NCBI RefSeq assembly: GCF_003385395.1
Contig: NZ_QNUG01000030.1
Location: 1 to 43,840 of the forward strand
From: Epilithonimonas hispanica
GTDB taxonomy: Bacteria; Bacteroidota; Bacteroidia; Flavobacteriales; Weeksellaceae
Length of the DNA: 43,840 nucleotides
Reading direction: 5' to 3'
Shown: positions 34,377 through 41,507 of the stretch, in pieces
Numbering within the stretch: position 1 is the stretch's first letter
Layout of the letters: the number at the start of each line of letters is the position of its first letter
Notes under the pieces: generated by a model
The model's input: only the letters and a program-made list of their open reading frames with translations
What the model was told of the DNA's origin: nothing
The model's database searches: none
Position numbers and translations under genes: made by a program

Positions 34377-34394
34377 TAGTTCAAATTACTTAAA

Positions 34395-34430
34395 ATGAAA
34401 CATTCAGCGATAACATTTATCAGTTTCTGA
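34395..34430 (+). other. Possible 11-codon leader ORF in the nfu 5' region
   Basis: ATG at 34395 opens an 11-codon ORF (MKHSAITFISF, then TGA) 18 bp after the -7 element. The spacing resembles the 9-codon ORF at 15228. No attenuator hairpin is obvious. Confidence 0.25.
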
Positions 34431-34473
34431 AAATCTGGATGTTGCATCTTACAATTAAAATAAATAGAGACAA

Positions 34474-35352
34474 ATGAAAGAAGTCATAATAGAACCTACG
34501 GAAAATAAAAAAGTAATGAAGTTCGTTACGGACTACACTTTGATTCCCGGTTCACTAGAATTAGATAGAGATTCTGATATTTCCGAGATTCCATTGGCGC
34601 AGGAATTATTTAATTATCCTTTTGTTAATAGAATTTTCATCACTGCCAACTTCATTGCGGTAGCGAAAGAAGATACTGTGGAATGGGAACACGTTGCAGA
34701 AAGTCTAAAGAATATCATCGAGGACGAACTTTTGGCAAATCCAAGAATCTATCTTCAGAAAAGAAAAGAAATGTATCAAATCTATTCTGAGATGACACCC
34801 AATCCTGCGGTTATGAAATTCATTTCCAGCAAGATGTTGATGGACGGATTTATTGAAGTAAAATCAAAAGAAGAATCAGAAGGTGTTCCTTTGGCGCAAG
34901 AGTTATACGAAGCTTTTGATTTTGTGAAAGAAATCTATGTGAGTGATAATTTCGTGGCTGTGACAAGAGATTCTCAGTTTGAATGGCACGAGATTATGAA
35001 TCAAGTTCGTTCTTTCATTGCTGAATTTTTGCAAGCTGGAAAAGCCATTGCAACTATAGAACCTCATCAGCACGAGAATCCTGTTCTTAAAATCATCAAC
35101 AGAGAATACACGAATGACGAGCAGAAAATCAGTGATATCCTGAATGAATATGTTGCACCTGCTGTAGAAAACGACGGTGGAAAAATCTCTCTGATTGAAT
35201 ATGACGGAGAAAACAAAACCGCAAGAATGCTTCTTCAAGGTGCTTGTAGCGGTTGTCCATCTTCCACAGCAACTTTGAAAAACGGAATCCAAAGTATTCT
35301 GAAACAATTCGTTCCGGAATTGGTGGAAAATGTGGAAGCTGTTAATGGATAA
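34474..35352 (+). CDS. Nfu/NifU-type iron-sulfur cluster scaffold protein
   Basis: A 292-residue protein in three parts. Two Nfu N-terminal domains lie in tandem: residues about 8-90, with TLIPGSLELDRDSDI, and about 105-190, with MTPNPAVMKFISSKML. The C-terminal NifU domain carries the cluster-binding CxxC at C258 and C261 (ACSGCPSS). Such proteins carry and deliver Fe-S clusters. Duplication of the Nfu N domain is usual in Bacteroidota. Its role may relate to heme/Fe-S supply, since hemH follows, but the 169-bp gap with repeats argues against tight coupling. Confidence 0.93.
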   Translation: MKEVIIEPTENKKVMKFVTDYTLIPGSLELDRDSDISEIPLAQELFNYPFVNRIFITANFIAVAKEDTVEWEHVAESLKNIIEDELLANPRIYLQKRKEMYQIYSEMTPNPAVMKFISSKMLMDGFIEVKSKEESEGVPLAQELYEAFDFVKEIYVSDNFVAVTRDSQFEWHEIMNQVRSFIAEFLQAGKAIATIEPHQHENPVLKIINREYTNDEQKISDILNEYVAPAVENDGGKISLIEYDGENKTARMLLQGACSGCPSSTATLKNGIQSILKQFVPELVENVEAVNG

Positions 35353-35356
35353 TATT

Positions 35357-35391
35357 TAGTTGATAGTTTTTGGTTGCTGGTTGATAGATTA
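35357..35391. repeat. Heptamer array (TGGTTGA type)
   Basis: Five 7-bp units in exact phase (TAGTTGA, TAGTTTT, TGGTTGC, TGGTTGA, TAGATTA), beginning 4 bp after the nfu stop. Confidence 0.7.
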
Positions 35392-35423
35392 TTTTCCTTC
35401 GATTAAAAATTATTAATTTTACA

Positions 35424-35493
35424 CTTCGGCTCTGCTTAGATTGATAATTTTAATCTTAAATGTTATAAGAGTGTCAGTCTGAGCAGAGTCGAA
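35424..35493. repeat. CTTCGACTCTGCTCAG-type palindromic repeat
   Basis: Left arm 35424-35446 (CTTCGGCTCTGCTTAGATTG..) and right arm 35471-35493 (..CAGTCTGAGCAGAGTCGAAA) are inverted with a few mismatches. It shares its GTGTCAGTCTGAGC core and layout with 8960-9033. Confidence 0.75.
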
Positions 35494-35521
35494 ACTTTAT
35501 AAATCATAATTATTTTCAATA

Positions 35522-36580
35522 TTGGAAACCAACAACCAACAACCAACAACCAACAACCGTAAAGGAATCTTACTTGTAAATCTCGGTTCACCCAATTCGA
35601 CAAGCGTTGAAGATGTAAAAAACTATCTTGACGAGTTCTTGATGGATGAAAAAGTCATCGATTATCGTTGGATTTTCCGAGCATTATTGGTTCAGGGAAT
35701 TATTCTGAAAACCAGACCTAAGAAATCGGCAGAAGCTTACAAAACTGTTTGGACAGACGAAGGTTCGCCTTTGATTGTAATTTCCAAAAAACTTCAGGAA
35801 AAGCTTCAGGAACTGGTGGATGTTCCGGTTGGCTTGGGAATGCGCTACGCAGAACCGTCTATAAAAAACGGAATCCAAGAGTTGGTTGACCAAGGCATCA
35901 CTAATATTACTTTGTTTCCACTCTATCCGCAATATGCGATGAGCACTACAGAAACGGTAATTGACAAAGCTGAAGAAGTCCGAAAAAAATTCTTTCCGGA
36001 TATTAACATTAATTACGTAGAACCGTTTTATAACCGCGAGATTTACATCAATTCTCTGGCGGAAAGTATCAAAGAGAAACTACCTGCGGATTTTGATTTG
36101 TTACAATTTTCTTATCACGGTGTTCCGGAACGTCATATTTACAAAACCGACCCTACGAAGACTTGCAATTTGAATAATTGCTGTTCAAAAGAGGACAATC
36201 CTTCACATCAATTCTGTTACAGACATCAATGTTATAAAGTGACGGAATTGGTTTGCCAAAAATTAGGAATCCCGAAAGAGAAAGCATTGGTGACTTTCCA
36301 GTCCAGATTGGGGAAAGACAAATGGATGGAACCTTACACAGACGCTACTTTGGAAAGTCTTGGCAAAAAAGGCATTAAAAAACTGGCGATAGTTTGTCCT
36401 GCTTTTGTATCCGATTGTCTGGAAACTTTGGAAGAGATTTCGGAGGAAGGAAAAGAGATTTTCTTGCACGGAGGCGGAGAAAGATTCGATTATATCCCGT
36501 GTTTGAATGAGGAACAAAGTTGGGTAAATGTAGTGAAAACGCTTTGTGAAGAAAAGCTGAATGATTTTTACTTTCATTAA
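35522..36580 (+). CDS. hemH: Ferrochelatase, TTG start inside a heptamer array
   Basis: A 352-residue ferrochelatase that inserts iron into protoporphyrin. Conserved elements are KGILLVNLGSP at the N-terminus, GMRYAEPSI, FSYHGVPERH with the catalytic His, and CPAFVSDCLETLEEI with the conserved Glu. Four Cys (CNLNNCC and CYRHQC) in the middle are unusual and may bind an Fe-S cluster, as in some bacterial ferrochelatases. Only a TTG at 35522 is available as an in-frame start; it adds 12 residues (METNNQQPTTNN) encoded by 7-bp repeats before the normal start region. The codon where a normal Met would lie is CGT. Start certainty is therefore low. Confidence 0.9.
   Translation: METNNQQPTTNNRKGILLVNLGSPNSTSVEDVKNYLDEFLMDEKVIDYRWIFRALLVQGIILKTRPKKSAEAYKTVWTDEGSPLIVISKKLQEKLQELVDVPVGLGMRYAEPSIKNGIQELVDQGITNITLFPLYPQYAMSTTETVIDKAEEVRKKFFPDININYVEPFYNREIYINSLAESIKEKLPADFDLLQFSYHGVPERHIYKTDPTKTCNLNNCCSKEDNPSHQFCYRHQCYKVTELVCQKLGIPKEKALVTFQSRLGKDKWMEPYTDATLESLGKKGIKKLAIVCPAFVSDCLETLEEISEEGKEIFLHGGGERFDYIPCLNEEQSWVNVVKTLCEEKLNDFYFH
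35531..35558 (+). repeat. Perfect 4x AACAACC heptamer array in the hemH start
   Basis: Four identical AACAACC units with a degenerate fifth (GGAAACC at 35524-35530). All are translated if hemH starts at TTG 35522. Because 7 is not a multiple of 3, gain or loss of one unit shifts the frame. Confidence 0.9.
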
Positions 36581-36592
36581 TTTCTAAATCCA

Positions 36593-36972
36593 ATGGTTTT
36601 CCGATACGCACGACATACTCAGAATTTGGAGAAGCTGATTGGTTTTTATACCAAATTTTAGATTTCAAAATTCTTGGAGAATTCAAGGAACACAATGGTT
36701 ATGACGGTGTTTTTCTTGTAAAGGAGAATGAGAATTGGCATTTGGAATTCACGCAGGACAACAACATTCCTGAATCTAAATCAGATAACGATGACATCTT
36801 GGTTTTCTATCCGGAATAGTTGGAAGAGTTTCAGAAGATTGTGGCTAATCTTGAACTTTATAAAGTCCCCATCCTCGAACCTAAAAATCCTTATTGGAAA
36901 GAAAACGGAATCTGTTTTGAAGATTACGACCATTACAAGATTATAGTTTCTGACCTTAGAATTACAAAATAA
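36593..36972 (+). pseudogene. Broken VOC (glyoxalase/bleomycin resistance) family gene
   Basis: The conceptual product is about 126 residues: MVFRYARHTQNLEKLIGFYT, then DFKILGEFKEHNGYDGVFLV, ENENWHLEFTQDNN, VPILEPKNPYWKENGICFED and DYDHYKIIVSDLRITK. This is a VOC-superfamily metalloprotein of the YycE kind. Lesion 1 is a one-base deletion near 36653-36657, which gives TAG at 36659 in the original frame. Lesion 2 is TAG at 36817-36819 in the restored frame. The start is the ATG 12 bp after hemH. It is close behind hemH and in the same orientation. Confidence 0.85.
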
Positions 36973-37000
36973 AAAACCGCCTCATTCCTGAAGCGGTTTT
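36973..37000. terminator. Bidirectional intrinsic terminator
   Basis: Stem AAAACCGC / GCGGTTTT with a 12-nt loop and flanking A and T runs, between the broken VOC gene and the convergent M16 gene ending at 37026. Confidence 0.8.
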
Positions 37001-37025
37001 CTTTTGGTGTAGAAAATAATTATTT

Positions 37026-39758
37026 CTATTTCTTATTAAAATCTCCTGCAAATACAGAAGTCAACTTGTCTTCGCTGATGTATTTTCTTAGAACATCGTT
37101 CACTTGGCTTACTTTAAGTGCAGAAACTTTCGCTTCCAAAGCATCGTACTCATCTAAAGATTGTCCGTACTGAAGCTGAGAATTGACTAATCCCATCAAT
37201 GTATTATCATTACCAAGACCTGTTTTTCTGGAGTTCAGCCAAGAAGTCAAATTAGATTTGAATTCTTCTTCTGTGAAACCGTCTTTTACCGCTTTGTTCA
37301 CTTCTTCTTTCAAAGCTTTATCAACGGCATCTTTTTTAGTCGGATTGAAGAATGCATACCAAGACCAAGAAGCCACATTGTTGTCAATTGGAACATTAAC
37401 AAAAGACCCTGCACCGTAACTGATTCCTTCTTTCTCACGAAGTCTAGTTGGGATTCTCGCAGTCAAGAAACCACCGCTTCCCAACATTTCGTTAGCGATA
37501 ACGAAAGCTGGATAATCCGGAGATTTTCTGTCCATAGAGAAACTGATTTTTCCAACCGCAGCGCCGTTTTCTTTATCTGGAGTCAGATATTCTTTGTCTT
37601 GTTTTTTGGTTGCGAACAATTCCGGTTTGATGTACTCGTAAGTTGATTTAGAATTCCATTTTCCGAAAGTTGATTCTAATAATCCAGCAACCGTCTTGCT
37701 ATCAACATCTCCGATAACAGAACCTACTCCGTTGTTTCCGCCTAAAATTTTGTTGTAGAAATCTACCAATTGCTCTCTCTTCACTTTCTTGTTGTTATCA
37801 ATCTGTTCCTGAGTAGAAGCGGTGTAATAGATGCTTTCTTTAGGATAATTCTCAGTAATCTTTTCGATTTCTGTGAATGCGATTGACTGAGGGTCATTCA
37901 ATGAACTTTCAAGATACGTGTTGTACTCGTTGATTGTTTTTGCCAATTCAGCTTCTGGGAAAGTAGATTCCGTAAGGATTTCTTTGATAAGAGCCGTTAC
38001 TTTTGGCAAGCTGTCTTTGTAAGTACTGAAATTAACGAACAACGTCTGACCACTGAATCCGAAATTGATATTAGACTTCCATTGGTCCAGCATATCTTGG
38101 ATTTGTTCTTTGGTGTGGGTTTTAGTTCCTGTTTTAAGAACCTGAGCCATTAGAGAACCAACATCAGATTTACCATTTAAATCCTTAGCATTACTCACAG
38201 GGAATTTGAAGCTACCTAATACTTTTCCTCCTTTTATATCTTTATTGATTAAGCCGTATTTGATTCCGTTGCTTAGTTTGCCTTCTGTCAAATTAGCTTT
38301 CAGATTTTTGATACTCGCTTCGAAAGGTGCAGCTTCTTTTTCAAGAGCTCTTCCTTTGTAATTATCTGTAAGAGAAGCGATTTGCTCATTAGTATATTCG
38401 ATATTCTTAACTCTTACCTCATCTTTTGCAGGGATGAAAACCCCAACCGTTCTATTATTGGTTCTGAAATATTTCTCAGCAACTCTTTGAACATCAGCTA
38501 CAGTTAATTTCTCAACAGCATCTCTGTAAAGGAAATTCAGTTTATAACTTCCTGCCCCAACAATCTCTGTTAAGTTGATAGCGTAACCAATCGTGTTATT
38601 TTTAACATTTTCGATTTGCTTTAGTAACTTAGCTTTAGCTCTTGCAATGTCTTGCTCAGTATATTTTATAGTTCCTACTTTATCTAAAACTGCACGGAAA
38701 TCATTCTCAGTTGCCTTGATATCTTTATCCGCCGGAACATCCAATCCGAAATACATAAAACTCGCATCTCTAACCGTTGGCTGATAAGCATAGATAGAAG
38801 CTGCTTTGTGAGAATCAATCATCGCTTTGTAAAGATAACCTGATGGGTCAGCCGTCAAAATCTCCTGCAAAGCATCCAAAGCTGCATAATCTTTGTCTGC
38901 AAAAGGAGCCGTGTGATAAAGTGCACCCACAACTTTGCTATCTCCGGAACGTTTCAGTTCTACAAAACGCTCCCCATCCTGAGCCGGTTCAACCGTGTAA
39001 GGTGTTTCTAGAACTCTTGCTGGTTTTGCAATAGTTGAGAAATATTGAGCAATATAGTCCAAAGCTTTTTTCTCATCAAATTTCCCTGCAACAATCAAGG
39101 TTGCATTATCTGGTTGATAATATTTTTCATAGAATTTTCTAAGCGTTACAGCTTTTACTCTTTCTACATCTTCCTTACTCCCGATTGTACTGTTTCCGTA
39201 GTTATGCCAAAGAAAAGCCGTTGACATAATTCTTTCCATCAAAACACCACTTGGACTGTTTTCTCCAATCTCGAACTCATTTCTAACAACAGAAAATTCT
39301 TTATCCAAATCTGTCTGAAGAATAGTTGCATTTACCATTCTGTCAGCTTCCATTTCCAAGAACCATTTTAAGTTCTCATCCTTAGAAGGGAAAACTTCGT
39401 AATAATTGGTTCTGTCATAATAAGTTGTTCCGTTGGCATTTCCTCCTTTATCAGACAACATTTTTTTGATATCGCCTAATTTTTTTGTGCTTTTGAACAA
39501 CATATGCTCCAGCAAGTGCGCCATCCCTTTTTCGCCGTAACCTTCGTGTTTTGAACCAACATTATAAACGATGTTGATGACAGCATTACTTTGAGAAGCA
39601 TCAGAAATCAAAAGTACTTTCATCCCGTTACTTAAAGAATATTCTTTGATTCCTTCAGTATTAGCAATGAATTTAGGTATTTCGGCTTTTTGAGAAAACA
39701 CAGGTGTTGCATAACCTGCATAGAACACGACCGCCGCTGTCAGTAGAAGATTCTTCAT
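37026..39758 (-). CDS. M16 family zinc metallopeptidase (tandem M16 domains)
   Basis: A 910-residue exported peptidase. The signal peptide (LLLTAAVVFYAGYATPVFSQ) ends near residue 23. The N-terminal M16 domain has the inverted zinc motif HLLEH (H81, E84, H85), with further acidic residues in EFEIGENSPSG. The C-terminal M16 domain from about 490 (LSNGIKYGLINKD) lacks the HxxEH motif and is the usual inactive half. It likely acts in the periplasm or on the outer membrane; the substrate is unknown. It is transcribed alone, with a terminator at its end. Confidence 0.94.
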   Translation of the reverse strand: MKNLLLTAAVVFYAGYATPVFSQKAEIPKFIANTEGIKEYSLSNGMKVLLISDASQSNAVINIVYNVGSKHEGYGEKGMAHLLEHMLFKSTKKLGDIKKMLSDKGGNANGTTYYDRTNYYEVFPSKDENLKWFLEMEADRMVNATILQTDLDKEFSVVRNEFEIGENSPSGVLMERIMSTAFLWHNYGNSTIGSKEDVERVKAVTLRKFYEKYYQPDNATLIVAGKFDEKKALDYIAQYFSTIAKPARVLETPYTVEPAQDGERFVELKRSGDSKVVGALYHTAPFADKDYAALDALQEILTADPSGYLYKAMIDSHKAASIYAYQPTVRDASFMYFGLDVPADKDIKATENDFRAVLDKVGTIKYTEQDIARAKAKLLKQIENVKNNTIGYAINLTEIVGAGSYKLNFLYRDAVEKLTVADVQRVAEKYFRTNNRTVGVFIPAKDEVRVKNIEYTNEQIASLTDNYKGRALEKEAAPFEASIKNLKANLTEGKLSNGIKYGLINKDIKGGKVLGSFKFPVSNAKDLNGKSDVGSLMAQVLKTGTKTHTKEQIQDMLDQWKSNINFGFSGQTLFVNFSTYKDSLPKVTALIKEILTESTFPEAELAKTINEYNTYLESSLNDPQSIAFTEIEKITENYPKESIYYTASTQEQIDNNKKVKREQLVDFYNKILGGNNGVGSVIGDVDSKTVAGLLESTFGKWNSKSTYEYIKPELFATKKQDKEYLTPDKENGAAVGKISFSMDRKSPDYPAFVIANEMLGSGGFLTARIPTRLREKEGISYGAGSFVNVPIDNNVASWSWYAFFNPTKKDAVDKALKEEVNKAVKDGFTEEEFKSNLTSWLNSRKTGLGNDNTLMGLVNSQLQYGQSLDEYDALEAKVSALKVSQVNDVLRKYISEDKLTSVFAGDFNKK

Positions 39759-39885
39759 ATTTTGATTGTTAATTTTTTAGAGGTTTAAAATTAACAACTT
39801 TTCATTTAAAACAAGCTTCCCGCCTCATGTTTGTGAAAATCTTAACACATTATTATCAATGCAACAACAAAAAAAAGCAATCCAT

Positions 39886-40755
39886 CTAAAAAACGCCTGT
39901 CAATCCTAACATATTAGGAGAAGCACTTACTTTCCAATTCACCATTTTTTGAGATTTTTTATCATCGTAATGATTCATATAGCGATAAGTTCCCTCAACC
40001 ACAAAATAACTAATTGCCGCACTCAGAAAGACATCCGAGAAAAAATGAGCGCCATCCCACATTCTTGACACAGGCGTAATAGCTCCGACAGTATAGATTC
40101 CGGCTTTTACCCAAGGATTTTCAAACTGTTTTGCCAATGCAAACATCGTAGTTGAAACCAAAATCGTATGTCCAGATGGAAACGACCTATAAGCTGGTTG
40201 TCCGCTGAATGGCTTGAAATAGAATTTGCCTTCGCCTGCTCCAGGACGTGCTCTTCCAACTAAGGTTTTCATAAATGTTTGCAATACACCAGCAGTGGTT
40301 GCGGAAGAAATCATCAGCACACCTGTATTTCGGATTTTTTCATTTTTAGTAAATAATCCTGTAAGGTAAACCGCACTTGTAATACCATAATTATTTTGTG
40401 GACTTCCGAAGTAGTAGCCAAAACTTTTAAGAACCTCTGGCGCTTTCTCTCCTTGTTTCATAAAAAAACGACTCGTATCATTATCTACAGAATAGAGCAA
40501 AACTGTTCCAAGAGCCACTCCTCCAAAATCCAACCAGTTATCTTTTTTCCAATAAATGGGTCTCGTGTAGCTATGGAAAATATTATTCACAATCTGTTTA
40601 CCATCTAATACCAGTTGTCGACCGATAGATGCTTTGGAATCAACTTTTGAGCTATCAATTTCTACATTGACATTATCAATTTTAAGACTGTCAGAGTTTT
40701 GAGAAAAGGTATTGGTAAATACAAATAGGAAAAACGGAATAAGAAAACACTTCAT
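39886..40755 (-). CDS. PAP2 family phosphatase
   Basis: A 289-residue membrane-associated phosphatase. The signal peptide is CFLIPFFLFVFTNTFSQ. All three PAP2 motifs are visible: KTLVGRARP, PSGH in SFPSGHTILVS, and SRMWDGAHFFSD. The family dephosphorylates lipid or carrier phosphates such as undecaprenyl pyrophosphate or phosphatidic acid; the substrate is not shown. The ORF opens at 40794, but a -7 promoter element at 40781-40788 lies inside that extension, so transcription must begin downstream of it. The ATG at 40755 also gives a clean signal peptide. Confidence 0.92.
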   Translation of the reverse strand: MKCFLIPFFLFVFTNTFSQNSDSLKIDNVNVEIDSSKVDSKASIGRQLVLDGKQIVNNIFHSYTRPIYWKKDNWLDFGGVALGTVLLYSVDNDTSRFFMKQGEKAPEVLKSFGYYFGSPQNNYGITSAVYLTGLFTKNEKIRNTGVLMISSATTAGVLQTFMKTLVGRARPGAGEGKFYFKPFSGQPAYRSFPSGHTILVSTTMFALAKQFENPWVKAGIYTVGAITPVSRMWDGAHFFSDVFLSAAISYFVVEGTYRYMNHYDDKKSQKMVNWKVSASPNMLGLTGVF

Positions 40756-40780
40756 AAATCTATCGATTACATTCAACGTG

Positions 40781-40788
40781 CAAAGATA
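40781..40788 (-). promoter_or_regulatory. -7 promoter element of the PAP2 gene
   Basis: CAAAGATA on the plus strand reads TATCTTTG on the minus strand. It lies 25 bp upstream of the ATG at 40755. No -33 TTG at normal spacing. Confidence 0.5.
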
Positions 40789-40819
40789 AGCCAATAGAAA
40801 AACATCTCGATAATAATTG

Positions 40820-40827
40820 TAATTTTG
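40820..40827 (+). promoter_or_regulatory. -7 promoter element of ruvC
   Basis: TAATTTTG ends only 5 bp before the ruvC ATG at 40833. The expected transcription start coincides with the ATG, so the mRNA is leaderless or nearly so. Confidence 0.6.
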
Positions 40828-40832
40828 CCAAT

Positions 40833-41387
40833 ATGTTAGTGGAAAAAGTAATTTTAGGAATTGACCCAGGAACTGCAGTAATGGGATTTGGAATTATTTC
40901 TGTAAAAGGAAGTAAAATGGAGCTGATTGCCATCCACGAATTAATCCTTAAAAAATACGAAAATCACGAAACCAAACTAAAAGTCATTTTTGATAAAACT
41001 TTAGCTTTGATTGATGAATATCATCCGGATGAAACCGCTTTGGAAGCGCCATTTTTTGGAAAGAACGTTCAAAGTATGTTGAAGCTAGGACGAGCTCAAG
41101 GTGTTGCAATGGCTGCAAGTCTCCACAGAAATATTCCCATCATAGAATATTCTCCAAAGAAAATCAAAATGGCTATCACAGGAAACGGAAATGCCAGCAA
41201 AGAACAAGTCGCAGGAATGCTCCAGAATCTTCTTAAGTTAAAAGAATTTCCTACAAAATATCTTGACGCATCTGATGGTTTGGCGGTTGCTGTTTGTCAT
41301 CATTTCAATTCCGGAAGTCTCTCAACAGACAAATCTTATTCTGGTTGGGATAGCTTTCTGAAACAGAATCCTGATAGGATTAAATAG
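40833..41387 (+). CDS. ruvC: Crossover junction endodeoxyribonuclease RuvC
   Basis: A 184-residue Holliday-junction resolvase. The four catalytic acids of the RNase H-like fold are all present: D11 (GIDPGT), E71 (ALEAPFF), D145 and D148 (LDASDGLAV). KLGRAQGVAM follows the family pattern. It acts with RuvAB in recombination; ruvAB are not in this window. The length is slightly above the E. coli protein (173). The stop codon TAG is the first three bases of a heptamer array. Confidence 0.96.
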   Translation: MLVEKVILGIDPGTAVMGFGIISVKGSKMELIAIHELILKKYENHETKLKVIFDKTLALIDEYHPDETALEAPFFGKNVQSMLKLGRAQGVAMAASLHRNIPIIEYSPKKIKMAITGNGNASKEQVAGMLQNLLKLKEFPTKYLDASDGLAVAVCHHFNSGSLSTDKSYSGWDSFLKQNPDRIK

Positions 41388-41412
41388 TTGTTGGTTGATT
41401 ATTGATAGATTT
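41385..41412. repeat. Heptamer array (TAGTTGT type) at the ruvC stop
   Basis: Units TAGTTGT, TGGTTGA, TTATTGA and TAGATTT in exact phase; the first unit includes the ruvC stop codon. Confidence 0.65.
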
Positions 41413-41413
41413 T

Positions 41414-41441
41414 TGTCAGGCTGAGGCTCTCGAAGCCTTTT
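41414..41441 (+). terminator. Half copy of the CTGAG palindromic repeat acting as ruvC terminator
   Basis: TGTCAGGCTGAGGCTCTCGAAG (41414-41435) matches one arm of 8960-9033 and 35424-35493. It folds as AGGCT-CTCGA-AGCCT followed by a T run, a plausible weak terminator. Confidence 0.5.
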
Positions 41442-41471
41442 TATTAAATCCTTTTTCTTGTCTCTTTAAAC

Positions 41472-41502
41472 TTGATTCTTGTTTCTCGATTCTCTATCTT
41501 TG
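41472..41502 (+). promoter_or_regulatory. Promoter of the helicase gene
   Basis: TTG (41472-41474), 20 bp, then TATCTTTG (41495-41502), 5 bp before the ATG at 41508. It settles the start: the TTG that opens the longest frame is the -33 element. The mRNA should be leaderless or nearly so. Confidence 0.7.
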
Positions 41503-41507
41503 AATCG

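Noticed and set aside
36728-36946. 72-codon ORF after hemH as an independent gene
   Set aside because: It is out of frame with the recognisable VOC protein sequence; the region is better explained as a pseudogene.
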